From an uncultured Muribaculaceae bacterium (GTDB lineage Bacteria > Bacteroidota > Bacteroidia > Bacteroidales > Muribaculaceae), in contig CAKTFH010000001.1 in NCBI GenBank assembly GCA_934555895.1, positions 202,827 to 266,826 of the forward strand: a DNA stretch of 64,000 nucleotides, in the 5' to 3' direction. Under the pieces are notes generated by a model that worked only from the letters and a program-made list of their open reading frames with translations, searched no databases and had not been told where the DNA came from. How positions within the stretch are numbered: the stretch's first letter is position 1; the number at the start of each line of letters is the position of its first letter. A program made the translations under genes and the position numbers. Positions 1 through 9,132 of this stretch are shown here, in pieces.

Positions 1-1709
1 TCGTTCACACCGATAGTGACATCGGAGATGCCGCTGGTGGTCAGGTCAACCTTGAACTTGCCGGAAACATTCCCATAGTATAATTTCATTTCATGAGTTG
101 TATCATTTAAATCTCTGGTGAAACCATGAAGGATAGCCCGTGCGGGGAAGGTGATTACACCGTTTTCAAGTTTACCGCAGTATGCAGCATTCGGAGTCTC
201 AAGAGCATGGTTCATCGAAGCCACTAACATAGTTCCCATAGAACCGTAAGTGAAACCGGGGTAACTGGGAATAATTTCCACAGCGTCAGGATTGGTTGCA
301 TCAATATACAGGAAGTGCTTGCAGCCGTTTGCTTCGTGGAAGTTATTGCCGGTATATTTCCAGCCTTCTGCATGATAGGGATTCACGAGACGATATAAAC
401 GAGAAGTTTCCTTATTTTCTTCAATTTCGACTTTATAAGTTTCAACATGACCGAGATACTGTGAATTATCAGCGTTGGGATCGGAAGGAATGCCTTCCCA
501 ATAGAATCCCGGAGCTACGATATCATCTGTATAGTCAACTTCGCCGCGCGAATCCCATTTCTCGGGCTCGTCTAAGGCAAAGAGCACGGGGTGAGTTTCT
601 GCATTTACACGCACTCCATCGGCATCGTAACCGAGAAGAATCAAGGTGGCGGGTCCGTCGCCATAACCAATAGCCTCCGCAAACTGAGCCTCGATATCGT
701 TACCAGTTGTCTCAGTTATATCTACCAGATAATCTCCGAACTGGGTTTCGATTAAGTTCAACTGGGCATCGGTTACAGAAGCGAGGTCGCCGGGATAGAG
801 GAAATATTTGGCAGAAGCCATATCAGCCCCAAGGGTTACACTGAAAGTATGCTTCATGTTGTTGGAGCACGATGACGCAGCCTGATAATTGAATTTCACA
901 TCTTTTGCATCAGGGAAAGTTATCACTGCATTATAGAGTTCTCCTCCCCAACCTGCCAGACCGGCGGTAGCCTTATTCCCGGAGGGAGAAAGAGGACATT
1001 CTACGAGAGTTATAACACCATTTTTATAAATGCTGGCCTCTCCATTAGAGATGATAGCAGATGATGCAATTCCTGAATTAAGACGATAATTTCCTAAAGG
1101 CCATCCCCATACCTCTTTAATTCCCAAATCCGAAGAAATTTCATCGGTAAAGGAATACAGGTGCTGAAGATCCATGGAAACGAAATCAGGGTTAGAAGTG
1201 TCAATGACTACATCATAGCTATCTGCAGCCAAGATAGCATCAAATTCTTCACCCAAAAATTGTTTTATGCCATCCTGATGATACGGATCAATAAGCTTGA
1301 TACGGTTCTCATTGCGTGTGCTACGCTGAATTGAGACTTCCCAAGCTGCCATCTCTATAAAGTCCTGGCATGTTACACCTGCCTGAGCACCGGCTTCGGC
1401 ATCAAAAAATAGAGGAAGAAGGAATGGATCGGCATACAAAACTGTGCCGGCATCCTCCCACGACTCGGGGATTTTGGCTGCAGCCTGCTGCTTTGCGGCC
1501 TCCTCCTTCTGAGCAGCCTTCATTGCTGCGGCAAGCTCAGAATTTTTCCGAAGTTTCAGATTGCTCTGGATATTTGTCTTTACAAGCTCAACCGACTGAG
1601 CCTTCAGATTTTTCGCAATCTCGGCCTTGGCAAAGGCGCGATTGGGGGTGAGAGCAGAAGCCGAAACAGCCACTGCCACACCAAGCAGTAAAGTGTAAAG
1701 TTTCTTCAT
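1..1709 (-). CDS. Secreted protein with tandem repeated domains (3' end outside window)
   Basis: This frame is open from an ATG at 1709 to the left edge, so about 569 N-terminal residues are visible and the C-terminus is missing. It begins with a signal peptide (MKKLYTLLLGVAVAVSASA), followed by an Ala/Lys/Gln-rich stretch that is probably helical. After that a domain of roughly 200 residues occurs at least twice. Each copy has W-x(3)-G-x-V-x-Y-x-D near its start, later a K/RLxxxPYH motif (KLIDPYH in one copy, RLVNPYH in the other), then an IDxxNPD motif and an NGVIT segment. This layout is typical of Bacteroidales extracellular proteins of unknown function. The gene is more A+T-rich than its neighbours. 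No enzymatic motif was recognised. A surface or secreted role is inferred from the signal peptide. Confidence 0.75.
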   Translation of the reverse strand, partial: MKKLYTLLLGVAVAVSASALTPNRAFAKAEIAKNLKAQSVELVKTNIQSNLKLRKNSELAAAMKAAQKEEAAKQQAAAKIPESWEDAGTVLYADPFLLPLFFDAEAGAQAGVTCQDFIEMAAWEVSIQRSTRNENRIKLIDPYHQDGIKQFLGEEFDAILAADSYDVVIDTSNPDFVSMDLQHLYSFTDEISSDLGIKEVWGWPLGNYRLNSGIASSAIISNGEASIYKNGVITLVECPLSPSGNKATAGLAGWGGELYNAVITFPDAKDVKFNYQAASSCSNNMKHTFSVTLGADMASAKYFLYPGDLASVTDAQLNLIETQFGDYLVDITETTGNDIEAQFAEAIGYGDGPATLILLGYDADGVRVNAETHPVLFALDEPEKWDSRGEVDYTDDIVAPGFYWEGIPSDPNADNSQYLGHVETYKVEIEENKETSRLYRLVNPYHAEGWKYTGNNFHEANGCKHFLYIDATNPDAVEIIPSYPGFTYGSMGTMLVASMNHALETPNAAYCGKLENGVITFPARAILHGFTRDLNDTTHEMKLYYGNVSGKFKVDLTTSGISDVTIGVN

Positions 1710-1891
1710 GCTGATGAATTTTTACGAATGAATATTATATTTTCTTTTTTTACCTTGCTAATTGCAAACCCGATATTACTAAAGCTAAAAAGACGAGTGC
1801 CATTAAAGATGCAGCATCACAGGCCCTCGGCATAACAAAATTTATTTCATGTCTCGATTTATGTTTAAGAGCATAAAATCATAGCATGTCG

Positions 1892-1922
1892 CAAAGATAG
1901 AGCTAATTTTTCATTCTGCAAA
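1892..1922 (-). promoter_or_regulatory. Bacteroidota-type promoter for the gene at 1709
   Basis: On the minus strand TATCTTTG (1899-1892) matches the -7 consensus TAnnTTTG, and TTTG (1922-1919) lies 19 nt upstream as the -33 element. The predicted start near 1885 gives a leader of about 175 nt. The rest of the 1710-1972 gap is A+T-rich with no other feature seen. Confidence 0.7.
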
Positions 1923-1972
1923 CATTGACCACATTTTTTTTGCATTTTTTTTAAATAATGGCCGTTCAAGTG

Positions 1973-2767
1973 TCATTTTGCACAGACTTCACCTTGTGGC
2001 GTGGCCGGCAGCAACCCGAAAAGAGCGAAATCGTAGAGCACAGGATCATCGGGCCTGATGGTACGCAGCGCGGCGGTGAGCTGCTCCACGGCCCGGCGGT
2101 CGTTGGAGCGGCGCTCAAGCAGCCCGAGGGCACGGGCGTTGTCGGCCACATGCACATCGAGCGGTATGAAAAGCTGCGAGGGCGAAAGCACATCGCGCCA
2201 GATGCCTATGTCGACTATGCCGTCGTCGCGCACAAGCCACCTCAAGGCCATGTTGAGGCGCTTTAGGGCGGTGGCGTCGATGTTGCGCGGCAGGCACCGG
2301 CCGTCGGCCACACCGTCGTTGGCGGCGTCGAGCTCGCGGTTGAGCGCTGCGGCAAGGCGCCATGCCGGCGCCTCGTCGAGCTCTATGTGCTCCGCACGGG
2401 CAAACGCCCCCAGCGAACCGTGTCGCGCAAACACGGCGTGGAGCCCGCGGAGGTAGTGCCGCATGTCGGAGGCGAAAAAGGTGCGGTGTATGTTCATGTC
2501 GGGCAGCTCCTCATAGCCCTCGTCCATTATATAATTGTAAGGGTCGTGGTTCATGAGGCGGAGCATCTTCTCGCAGTTGGCGCATATCATCTTACGGTTG
2601 CCCCAGGCCACGGTGGCGCTCAGTAGCGCCACCGCTTCAATGTCCTGTTGGCGGGTGAAGCGCCGCGGAAACTGCACGGGGTCGGCGGCGATGAACTCCG
2701 GAGTGTTCACTCTCCGGGCCTCGCTGTCGAGCCACTGCCGCAGTGCGGGGTCAACGGCCGGCTGCAT
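1973..2767 (-). CDS. TIGR02757 (DUF2400) family protein
   Basis: This 264-residue protein matches the conserved Bacteroidota family TIGR02757, whose biochemical role is not established. Recognisable stretches are QDIEAVALLSATVAWGNRK, the NYIMDEGYEEL region and the C-terminal SQLFIPLDVHVADNARALGL block. The frame stays open well upstream, but the ATG at 2767 is preferred because it overlaps the end of glgB by 17 bp and the encoded family-like sequence starts just after it. Residues upstream of that point are Ser/Arg-rich and look like an out-of-frame reading of glgB. The overlap suggests translational coupling to glgB. It is the last gene of the polA-meaB-glgB run. Confidence 0.85.
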   Translation of the reverse strand: MQPAVDPALRQWLDSEARRVNTPEFIAADPVQFPRRFTRQQDIEAVALLSATVAWGNRKMICANCEKMLRLMNHDPYNYIMDEGYEELPDMNIHRTFFASDMRHYLRGLHAVFARHGSLGAFARAEHIELDEAPAWRLAAALNRELDAANDGVADGRCLPRNIDATALKRLNMALRWLVRDDGIVDIGIWRDVLSPSQLFIPLDVHVADNARALGLLERRSNDRRAVEQLTAALRTIRPDDPVLYDFALFGLLPATPQGEVCAK

Positions 2768-4799
2768 CGCTGTCGCGTTTTTTGGGTCGTGTACGCACCA
2801 TGCGGAGCACCTGTGCCGAACGTGCCGGCAGATAGAGGCGCAGCCACTCCTTGCCCAGAGGCGAATAGAGCTCGTCGTAGAGGGTGAGGTGCTCCACTTT
2901 TTCGTCGATATTGCCCCAGCCGCCGAACTTGCGCGAATCGGTGGAGAGCACCACGCGATATTTTCCCGGAGGCGCCAGGATGCCGTAATCGGAATAGGAG
3001 TCGGTGGGCGAGAAGTTGAACACAAACACGTAGTTGCCACGACGGAAAGCGAGCACCTGGTCGGAGTCTTTCTCCCACAGCTTCTCTATGCCGAGTGCCT
3101 GGAAGTTGGAGATGCCCGACACGAACTCTATCATGGCGTTGTCGAAGGCGTTGAGGTATTTGTACTGCAGGTCCTCGCGGTCCACGAGGTCCCACTGGCG
3201 GCGTGCGTACTTGTAGCTCCATCCGTTGCCCTCGCGGGGGAAGTCGATCCACTCGGGATGACCGAACTCGTTGCCCATGAAGTTGAGGTAGCCGCCGTTG
3301 ATGGTAGCGAGTGTCACCAGACGTATCATCTTGTGGAGGGCGATGCCTCGGGCCACGGTCATATTGTCGTCGCCCACCATCATGTGCCAGTACATCTCCT
3401 TGTCGATGAGACGGAATATCACGGTCTTGTCGCCCACCAGCGCCTGATCGTGGCTCTCCACATACGAGATGGTCTTCTCGTCGGAGCGGCGGTTGGTGAG
3501 CTCCCAGAAGATGGATGTGGGGTGCCAGTCCTCGTCTTTTTTCTCTTTCAGGGTCTTGATCCAGTAGTCGGGTATGCCCATGGCCATACGGTAGTCGAAG
3601 CCCATGCCTCCGTCCTTGAACTTCATGGCCAGACCCGGCATGCCGCTCATCTCCTCGGCTATGGTGATGGCGTGAGGATTCACCTCGTGGATGAGCTTGT
3701 TGGCCAGGGTGAGATAAACGATGGCGTTGGTGTCCTCGTTTCCGTCGTAATAGTCACCGTAGCCACCGAAAGCCTTGCCCAGACCGTGGTCGTAGTAGAG
3801 CATGGATGTGACACCGTCGAAGCGGAAACCGTCGAAACGGAACTCCTCGAGCCAGTATTTGCAGTTGCTAAGCAGGAAGTGGAGCACCTCGTTCTTTCCG
3901 TAGTCGAAGCAGAGCGAATCCCATGCGGGATGCTCGCGGCGTGGACCTTCATAGAAGTAGAGCGTGCCGGTGCCGTCGAGCAGGCCGAGGCCCTCCTCCA
4001 CGTTTTTCACTGCATGGCTGTGCACTATGTCCATAATCACGGCTATGCCGAGCTCGTGTGCCTTGTCGATGAGGCTCTTGAGCTCCTCGGGAGTGCCGAA
4101 GCGCGACGATGGAGCGTAGAAATTGCTCACATGATAGCCGAACGAGCCATAGTAGGGGTGCTCCTGGATGGCCATTATCTGTATGGCGTTGTAGCCGTCG
4201 GCGGCGATGCGCGGAAGCACCTTGTCGCGGAACTCCACATAGGTGCCCACACCCTCGCGCTCCTGCGCCATGCCTATGTGGCACTCATAGATGAGCAGCG
4301 GGCGTGTGTCGGGCACGAAGTTCTCCACGGTCCAGCGGTAGGGTGCGGGGTCCCACACCTGCGCCGAGAAGATGTGCGTCACCTCGTCCTGCACCACGCG
4401 GTTGGCGTAGGCGGGTATGCGCAGACCCTGACCGCCCTGCCAGTGCACGCTCATCTTGTAGAGCTGTCCGCGCGAGATGGCCTCGGCGGGGACATGAAGC
4501 TCCCACACACCCCCCTTGAGGCGCTTGAGCGCAAACTCGGGACGCTCTTCCCAGCCTGAGAAGTCGCCCACGAGATAAATCTGCGTGGCATTGGGCGCCC
4601 ATTCACGGAACACCCACCAGTCGCCCTGACGGTGCAGTCCGAAATACTGATGCGCGTTGGCGAAGTCGGTGAGGGAGTGGCAGCGCTCGGTGAGTTCCTT
4701 CTCTTTGCGCACGGCATCGAGATGGCGGCCGTCGATTGCGGCGCGATAAGGTTCGAGCCAAGGGTCGTTGCGGTATATGGCAAGTTCTTTCGCTTTCAT
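2751..4799 (-). CDS. glgB: 1,4-alpha-glucan branching enzyme, GH13 subfamily 8 type
   Basis: The 682-residue enzyme introduces alpha-1,6 branches into glycogen. An N-terminal CBM48-like beta-sandwich (about residues 50-150, WWVFREWAPNATQIYLVGDF) precedes a GH13 barrel. Visible catalytic regions are IVHSH (about 258-262), the nucleophile Asp328 in GFRFDGV, the acid/base Glu382 in AEEMSGMPG, and His450-Asp451 in ESHDQ. The C-terminus is the usual all-beta domain. The organisation resembles eukaryotic-type branching enzymes, as is usual in Bacteroidota. No glycogen synthase or other glg gene is nearby. It follows meaB after 38 bp and overlaps the downstream TIGR02757 gene. Confidence 0.95.
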   Translation of the reverse strand: MKAKELAIYRNDPWLEPYRAAIDGRHLDAVRKEKELTERCHSLTDFANAHQYFGLHRQGDWWVFREWAPNATQIYLVGDFSGWEERPEFALKRLKGGVWELHVPAEAISRGQLYKMSVHWQGGQGLRIPAYANRVVQDEVTHIFSAQVWDPAPYRWTVENFVPDTRPLLIYECHIGMAQEREGVGTYVEFRDKVLPRIAADGYNAIQIMAIQEHPYYGSFGYHVSNFYAPSSRFGTPEELKSLIDKAHELGIAVIMDIVHSHAVKNVEEGLGLLDGTGTLYFYEGPRREHPAWDSLCFDYGKNEVLHFLLSNCKYWLEEFRFDGFRFDGVTSMLYYDHGLGKAFGGYGDYYDGNEDTNAIVYLTLANKLIHEVNPHAITIAEEMSGMPGLAMKFKDGGMGFDYRMAMGIPDYWIKTLKEKKDEDWHPTSIFWELTNRRSDEKTISYVESHDQALVGDKTVIFRLIDKEMYWHMMVGDDNMTVARGIALHKMIRLVTLATINGGYLNFMGNEFGHPEWIDFPREGNGWSYKYARRQWDLVDREDLQYKYLNAFDNAMIEFVSGISNFQALGIEKLWEKDSDQVLAFRRGNYVFVFNFSPTDSYSDYGILAPPGKYRVVLSTDSRKFGGWGNIDEKVEHLTLYDELYSPLGKEWLRLYLPARSAQVLRMVRTRPKKRDSDAAGR

Positions 4800-4837
4800 A
4801 TTGTGTGGTTTTTGGTAATAATCTATGTATGTTTATT

Positions 4838-5923
4838 TTATCCTATCGGCTGTCCCTCGAGGAGCTGCTGCGCAGCGAGGAAGGGGCTCAGGCGGTTGGA
4901 AAGCACCAGACGCTCGGCGGTGGCGATGGCGGCGGCACGGTCGGGGTCGTCGTAGAAGCGGCGGCGCAGCTCCGAGTCGATGGTCTCGTACATCCAGTAG
5001 CGGGCCTGCTCATGGCGCCGGCGGTCGAAATAGCCGTTTTTCTTCACGAACTCGAAATATCGGTCGATCATATCCCATACCTCAGCTATGCCGAGCTCGT
5101 AGTAGCCCGAATAGGTGAGCACCTCGGGACTCCAGCCCGACGGGGGCGTGGGGAAGAGGTGAAGCGCCGAGCGGAGCTGTGCCTGCGCCAGGCGGGCGCG
5201 GTCGATATTGTCGCCGTCGGCCTTGTTTATCACTATGCCGTCGGCCATCTCCATGATGCCGCGCTTGATGCCCTGAAGCTCGTCGCCGGTGCCGGCCACC
5301 TGTATGAGCAGGAAGAAATCGACCATCGAGTGGACGGCAGTCTCACTCTGGCCCACACCCACGGTCTCCACGAAGATATTGTCGTAGCCGGCGGCCTCGC
5401 AGAGCACTATGGTCTCGCGGGTCTTGCGCGCCACTCCTCCGAGCGAGCCTGCCGAGGGGGAAGGGCGTATGAAGGCCGAGGGATGTTGCGAGAGCTTCTC
5501 CATGCGGGTCTTGTCGCCGAGGATGCTCCCCTTGGAGCGCTCCGACGAAGGGTCGATGGCGAGCACGGCGAGCTTGCCGCCGTTGCGGAGCACATGCAGG
5601 CCGAACACATCAATCGAGGTGCTTTTGCCCGCGCCGGGCACACCGGTGATGCCTATGCGGCGGCTACGGCCCGAATAAGGCAGACATTTCTCAATCACCT
5701 CGCGGGCTATGGCCTGATGGGCCGGAGCCACGCTTTCGACGAGTGTGACGGCCTTGGCCAGACGCATCACATCGCCCTTGAGTATGCCCTCCACGAGGTC
5801 GGAGGCACTGGGCAGCGGCGCACGCCGGCGGGGTTTCAGATAGGGGTTCACCACCGGAGGCTGCTTCACTCCGGAGTTGACGGTGAGGCCGGAATATTCC
5901 GAGTTGTTTTCTATGTGATTCAA
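4838..5923 (-). CDS. meaB: Methylmalonyl-CoA mutase-associated GTPase MeaB
   Basis: This 361-residue G3E-type GTPase protects and reactivates adenosylcobalamin-dependent methylmalonyl-CoA mutase. The Walker A loop GVPGAGKST is at residues 94-102, the acidic segment AIDPSS at about 122-127, ETVGVGQSE at about 186-194, and the guanine-specifying NKAD at 233-236. The N-terminal 40 residues are a variable extension. The mutase subunits are not in this window. The gene lies 48 bp downstream of polA and 38 bp upstream of glgB on the same strand, so cotranscription is possible. Confidence 0.93.
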   Translation of the reverse strand: MNHIENNSEYSGLTVNSGVKQPPVVNPYLKPRRRAPLPSASDLVEGILKGDVMRLAKAVTLVESVAPAHQAIAREVIEKCLPYSGRSRRIGITGVPGAGKSTSIDVFGLHVLRNGGKLAVLAIDPSSERSKGSILGDKTRMEKLSQHPSAFIRPSPSAGSLGGVARKTRETIVLCEAAGYDNIFVETVGVGQSETAVHSMVDFFLLIQVAGTGDELQGIKRGIMEMADGIVINKADGDNIDRARLAQAQLRSALHLFPTPPSGWSPEVLTYSGYYELGIAEVWDMIDRYFEFVKKNGYFDRRRHEQARYWMYETIDSELRRRFYDDPDRAAAIATAERLVLSNRLSPFLAAQQLLEGQPIG

Positions 5924-5971
5924 GGTATATGTGTTGTAATATTAGGTTATACGATTTGGAAATCAGACACA

Positions 5972-8782
5972 TCAATGGGCCTCGAGCCAGTTGGCACCCA
6001 CTCCGGCCGACACCTCGAGGGCCACGCTGCCGGTGAAGGCGCCCTCCATGAGGCGCACCACAAGTTCCTGAAGGGCCGACAACTCTTCGGGCACCACATT
6101 GAACACAAGTTCGTCATGCACCTGAAGTATCATGCGCGAGCGCATGCCCCGGTCGAGCATCTCGCGATGGATGCGTATCATGGCGAGCTTTATGATGTCG
6201 GCCGCCGACCCCTGCAGGGGAGCGTTCACGGCATTGCGCTCGGCAAAGCTACGCACTGTGGCGTTGCGTGAATTTATGTCGGGCAGAAAACGTTTGCGGC
6301 CCATGATGGTGGCCACGTAGCCCTTCTCGCGGGCGTCGGCCACAGACTTGTCGATGTACTGGCGTATGTGGGGGTATGTGGCGAAGTATCCTTCGATAAG
6401 CGCCTTGGCCTCGGCACGGGGTATGCTCAGGCGCTCCGATAGGCCGAACGCCGAGATGCCGTAGACGGTGCCGAAGTTGGCGGTCTTGGCGTTGCGCCGC
6501 TGGGTGTCGGTAACCTCGTCGAAAGGCACATGATAGATTTTCGCCGCTGTGGCGCGGTGTATGTCGAGCCCGTTGTGGAAAGCCTCGGTTAGCTCGGGGT
6601 CGGAGGAGAGGGCCGCGAGCAGGCGAAGCTCAATCTGTGAGTAGTCGGCCGACAATACCACGCACCCCTCATCGGCTATGAAGGCGCGGCGCACTTCGCG
6701 GCCGTCGTCGGTGCGGATGGGTATATTCTGCAAGTTTGGGTTGGCCGACGATATGCGGCCCGTGGCCGTGACGGTCTGGTTGAAGGTAGTGTGGATTTTT
6801 CCCGTTGTGGGATTCACCATGTCGGGCAGGGCGTTGACATAGGTGGCAAGCAGTTTGCGGAGGCTGCGGGCACGCAATATTAGCCCTACAATGGGGTGTG
6901 CCGAACGGTGTTTCTCAAGGATTTCCTCGGTGGTGGAGTAACCTCCGGTCTTTGTGCGCTTGGCCTTAGGGTCGAGGCACATCTTGCCGAAGAGTATCTC
7001 ACCCACCTGCATCGGCGAGCCGATGTTGAACTTCTCGCCGGCGAGGGCATAGATGTCGCTCTCAATCTCCTTTAGACGCGATGTGAGCTGCACCGAGAGG
7101 CTGTTGAGCTCCGAAGAATCTATCCTCACGCCGGTCCACTCCATGTCGGCGAGCACACGCGCCAGCGGCAGCTCGATGTCGCGCACCAGGGCGAGCTGGT
7201 CGTTCTTCTCAAGCAGTTCTGTGAGCGGTGCATGGAGCCTCAGGGTGATGTCGGCCTGCTCGCAGAGTCGCGAGGCCAGTTCGGCCGGCGGAATCGGGGC
7301 ATAGGGCTTGCGTGCCGTGGCCGGGGTGTCGTAGTCGAGCATCTGATATCCGAGTATGCTCATGGCCATGTCGGCCATGCGGTGTCGCATCTCGGGTTGC
7401 AGTACATAGTGCGCCAGAGAGTTGTCGGCATACGGCGCCGTCAGCTGTATGTTGTCGCGACGCAGAAGCACCATGTCGCGCTTTATGTCGTGGCTTACGA
7501 TGAGCGTGACAGGCGAAGTGAAAAGCGGTTCGAGCAGCGACATAACCGCACGGCGCTCCTCTTTGCCGGCGGGGATGCGTATCATGACGGCCTTACCGGC
7601 GGCATGGCTGAGAGCCACGGCCTCAAGAGAGGCCGTCATGGCCTCGGCTCCGGGAGCATAGAGGGCCACGCCGGTCTGCATGGCAGACACACATAGCTCC
7701 ACCTCGCGGGCTATAGCCGAAAGATCGGTAAGTTCGGTATATTCGGCGCCTGATGTGGCGAATGTCTCGGCGGAATCCTGCGACGATGGTTCGTTGCCCG
7801 GGTCGCCGTCCACGAAATCGAAAAGCGAGCCCATCACGGGTGCCTCGCTCGCCGTTACCTTGCGTACGGGCTGATCCTTGTCGGCGGCAGGAGTTGCGGG
7901 AGTAGAATGTCCCGTGCCGAGGCGCGACAGGAATGTCTTGAACTCCAGACGGGTGTATATCTCGCGCAGACGGTCCACATCCTCGGGACAGCGGCGTAAA
8001 TCGTCGAAATCGACATCAAGCGGCACATCGGTGCGGATGGTGGCAAGGTCTTTCGACATGATGATCTGCTCCGCGTTGGCGCGCACCTTGTCACCAAGAG
8101 CGCCCTTTATCTCACCGGCATGGGCAAGCATGTTCTCCACCGAGCCATACTCCCCTATGAGCTTGGCGGCGGTCTTGGGACCCACTCCGGGGCATCCGGG
8201 AATATTGTCGATGGAGTCGCCCTCGAGGGCCAGTAGGTCGATTACCTGAAGCGGGGAGCTGAGGTTATATTTCTCGCACACCTCCTTCACGCCCCTTATC
8301 TCGAAACCCACCCCCTTGAGGGCGGGGCGGTACATGAACACACGGTCGGTGACCAGCTGCCCGTAGTCCTTGTCGGGCGTCATCATGTAGGTGGTGAAGC
8401 CCTGGCGCTCGGCCATGCGGCTGAGAGTGCCGATCACATCGTCGGCCTCATAGCCCTCCTTCTCGAAGACGGGAATGCGGTAAGCCTCCACAATCTCCTT
8501 TATCACGGGCACCGACAGACCGATATCCTCGGGCTGCGCCTCGCGTTTGGCCTTGTATTCAGGATATTGCTTGTGGCGGAATGTAGGACCGTGGGGGTCG
8601 AAGCACACGGCTATGTGCGAGGGGTTTTCCTTGCGCAGTATCTCGTTGAGTGTGTTGCAGAAGCCGAATATCGCCGAAGTGTTGAAGCCGCCCGATGTGA
8701 TGCGGGGGGCATTTATCAGGGCATAGTAGGCCCTGTAAATCAGTGCATAGGCATCGAGTAGAAACAACTTTTTTTCGTCCAT
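5972..8782 (-). CDS. polA: DNA polymerase I with a degenerate proofreading domain
   Basis: The 936-residue protein has an N-terminal 5'-3' exonuclease/FEN domain (about 1-290; DAYALIYRAYY, EADDVIGT, GDSIDNIPGCPGVGPKTA). A 3'-5' exonuclease-like domain follows (about 350-530), then the family A polymerase domain (about 540-936). Polymerase motifs are intact: motif A around Asp713 (DYSQIELR), motif B RRNAKTANFGTVYG (762-775) and motif C His889-Asp890 (QVHDELVF). In the middle domain the Asp-x-Glu of Exo I is absent (residues 371-380 read GVALYAPGAE) and the Exo III region (506-512) lacks the usual Tyr and first Asp. Only the Exo II Asp436 remains. Proofreading is therefore predicted to be lost (inference). 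The gene serves Okazaki-fragment processing and repair. Confidence 0.96.
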   Translation of the reverse strand: MDEKKLFLLDAYALIYRAYYALINAPRITSGGFNTSAIFGFCNTLNEILRKENPSHIAVCFDPHGPTFRHKQYPEYKAKREAQPEDIGLSVPVIKEIVEAYRIPVFEKEGYEADDVIGTLSRMAERQGFTTYMMTPDKDYGQLVTDRVFMYRPALKGVGFEIRGVKEVCEKYNLSSPLQVIDLLALEGDSIDNIPGCPGVGPKTAAKLIGEYGSVENMLAHAGEIKGALGDKVRANAEQIIMSKDLATIRTDVPLDVDFDDLRRCPEDVDRLREIYTRLEFKTFLSRLGTGHSTPATPAADKDQPVRKVTASEAPVMGSLFDFVDGDPGNEPSSQDSAETFATSGAEYTELTDLSAIAREVELCVSAMQTGVALYAPGAEAMTASLEAVALSHAAGKAVMIRIPAGKEERRAVMSLLEPLFTSPVTLIVSHDIKRDMVLLRRDNIQLTAPYADNSLAHYVLQPEMRHRMADMAMSILGYQMLDYDTPATARKPYAPIPPAELASRLCEQADITLRLHAPLTELLEKNDQLALVRDIELPLARVLADMEWTGVRIDSSELNSLSVQLTSRLKEIESDIYALAGEKFNIGSPMQVGEILFGKMCLDPKAKRTKTGGYSTTEEILEKHRSAHPIVGLILRARSLRKLLATYVNALPDMVNPTTGKIHTTFNQTVTATGRISSANPNLQNIPIRTDDGREVRRAFIADEGCVVLSADYSQIELRLLAALSSDPELTEAFHNGLDIHRATAAKIYHVPFDEVTDTQRRNAKTANFGTVYGISAFGLSERLSIPRAEAKALIEGYFATYPHIRQYIDKSVADAREKGYVATIMGRKRFLPDINSRNATVRSFAERNAVNAPLQGSAADIIKLAMIRIHREMLDRGMRSRMILQVHDELVFNVVPEELSALQELVVRLMEGAFTGSVALEVSAGVGANWLEAH

Positions 8783-8822
8783 AGTAACGGTACTGGGTAA
8801 ATAATAACACTCCGGAAATATG

Positions 8823-8830
8823 CAAAGTTA
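8823..8830 (-). promoter_or_regulatory. -7 element of the polA promoter
   Basis: TAACTTTG on the minus strand matches TAnnTTTG and lies 41 nt upstream of the polA ATG. No clear -33 element is seen at the expected spacing. It is divergent from the thiamine-operon promoter about 35 bp away. Confidence 0.55.
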
Positions 8831-8862
8831 ACACTTTTATTTAAAGAGCGTGATTTTTATGC

Positions 8863-8892
8863 TTGATTTATGTGGCATATTTATTAATTTTG
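8863..8892 (+). promoter_or_regulatory. Promoter of the thiamine operon
   Basis: TTG at 8863-8865, a 19-nt spacer and TAATTTTG at 8885-8892 fit the Bacteroidota -33/-7 consensus. The predicted start near 8899 is immediately before the TPP aptamer, so the riboswitch would form the 5' end of the transcript. Confidence 0.75.
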
Positions 8893-8901
8893 CGGTGACG
8901 A

Positions 8902-9006
8902 CACCAAGAGGGGTGCCGGGCGGCTGCGCGAAGGCGCGGCATGCAGGCCCGGCTGAGATCATACCCTGGAACTTGATGCGGTTCGTACCGCCGAAAGAAC
9001 TTGCTG
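8902..9006 (+). ncRNA. TPP riboswitch (THI-box aptamer)
   Basis: The conserved THI-box elements appear in order: GGGGTGCC near 8909-8917, a variable GC-rich P3-type hairpin (about 8918-8945), CTGAGATCATACCC (about 8953-8966), and GAACTTGATGCGGTTCGTAC with CCGCCGA closing (about 8969-8994). CAAG (8905-8908) can pair with CTTG (9000-9003) as P1. It sits directly in front of thiS and the rest of the thiamine genes, so thiamine pyrophosphate should repress the operon. The gap between polA and thiS is filled by the two promoters, this aptamer and the hairpin that follows. Confidence 0.93.
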
Positions 9007-9052
9007 CACGACATTGCACCCCGCCGAGGGGGTCGTGATTTCCGTTTTCTTT
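9007..9052 (+). terminator. Terminator-like expression platform of the TPP riboswitch
   Basis: CACGAC (9007-9012) pairs with GTCGTG (9032-9037), with CCCC (9019-9022) and GGGG (9028-9031) as an inner stem. A U-rich run follows (ATTTCCGTTTTCTTT, 9038-9052). It starts a few bases after the P1 3' strand and about 80 nt before thiS, which fits ligand-controlled transcription termination. The mechanism is inferred. Confidence 0.55.
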
Positions 9053-9132
9053 GCTCAACTTCCCAACCCCTTTTGTTGCCAAAAACTTTTCCGGCGCACG
9101 ACAACCGTGTACCGGCCAAAAATGTATTTGAC

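Noticed and set aside
2553..4559. Open frame of 668 codons on the plus strand
   Set aside because: It lies antisense to glgB, whose motifs are complete; long antisense frames are common in G+C-rich genes and this one has no recognisable domain.
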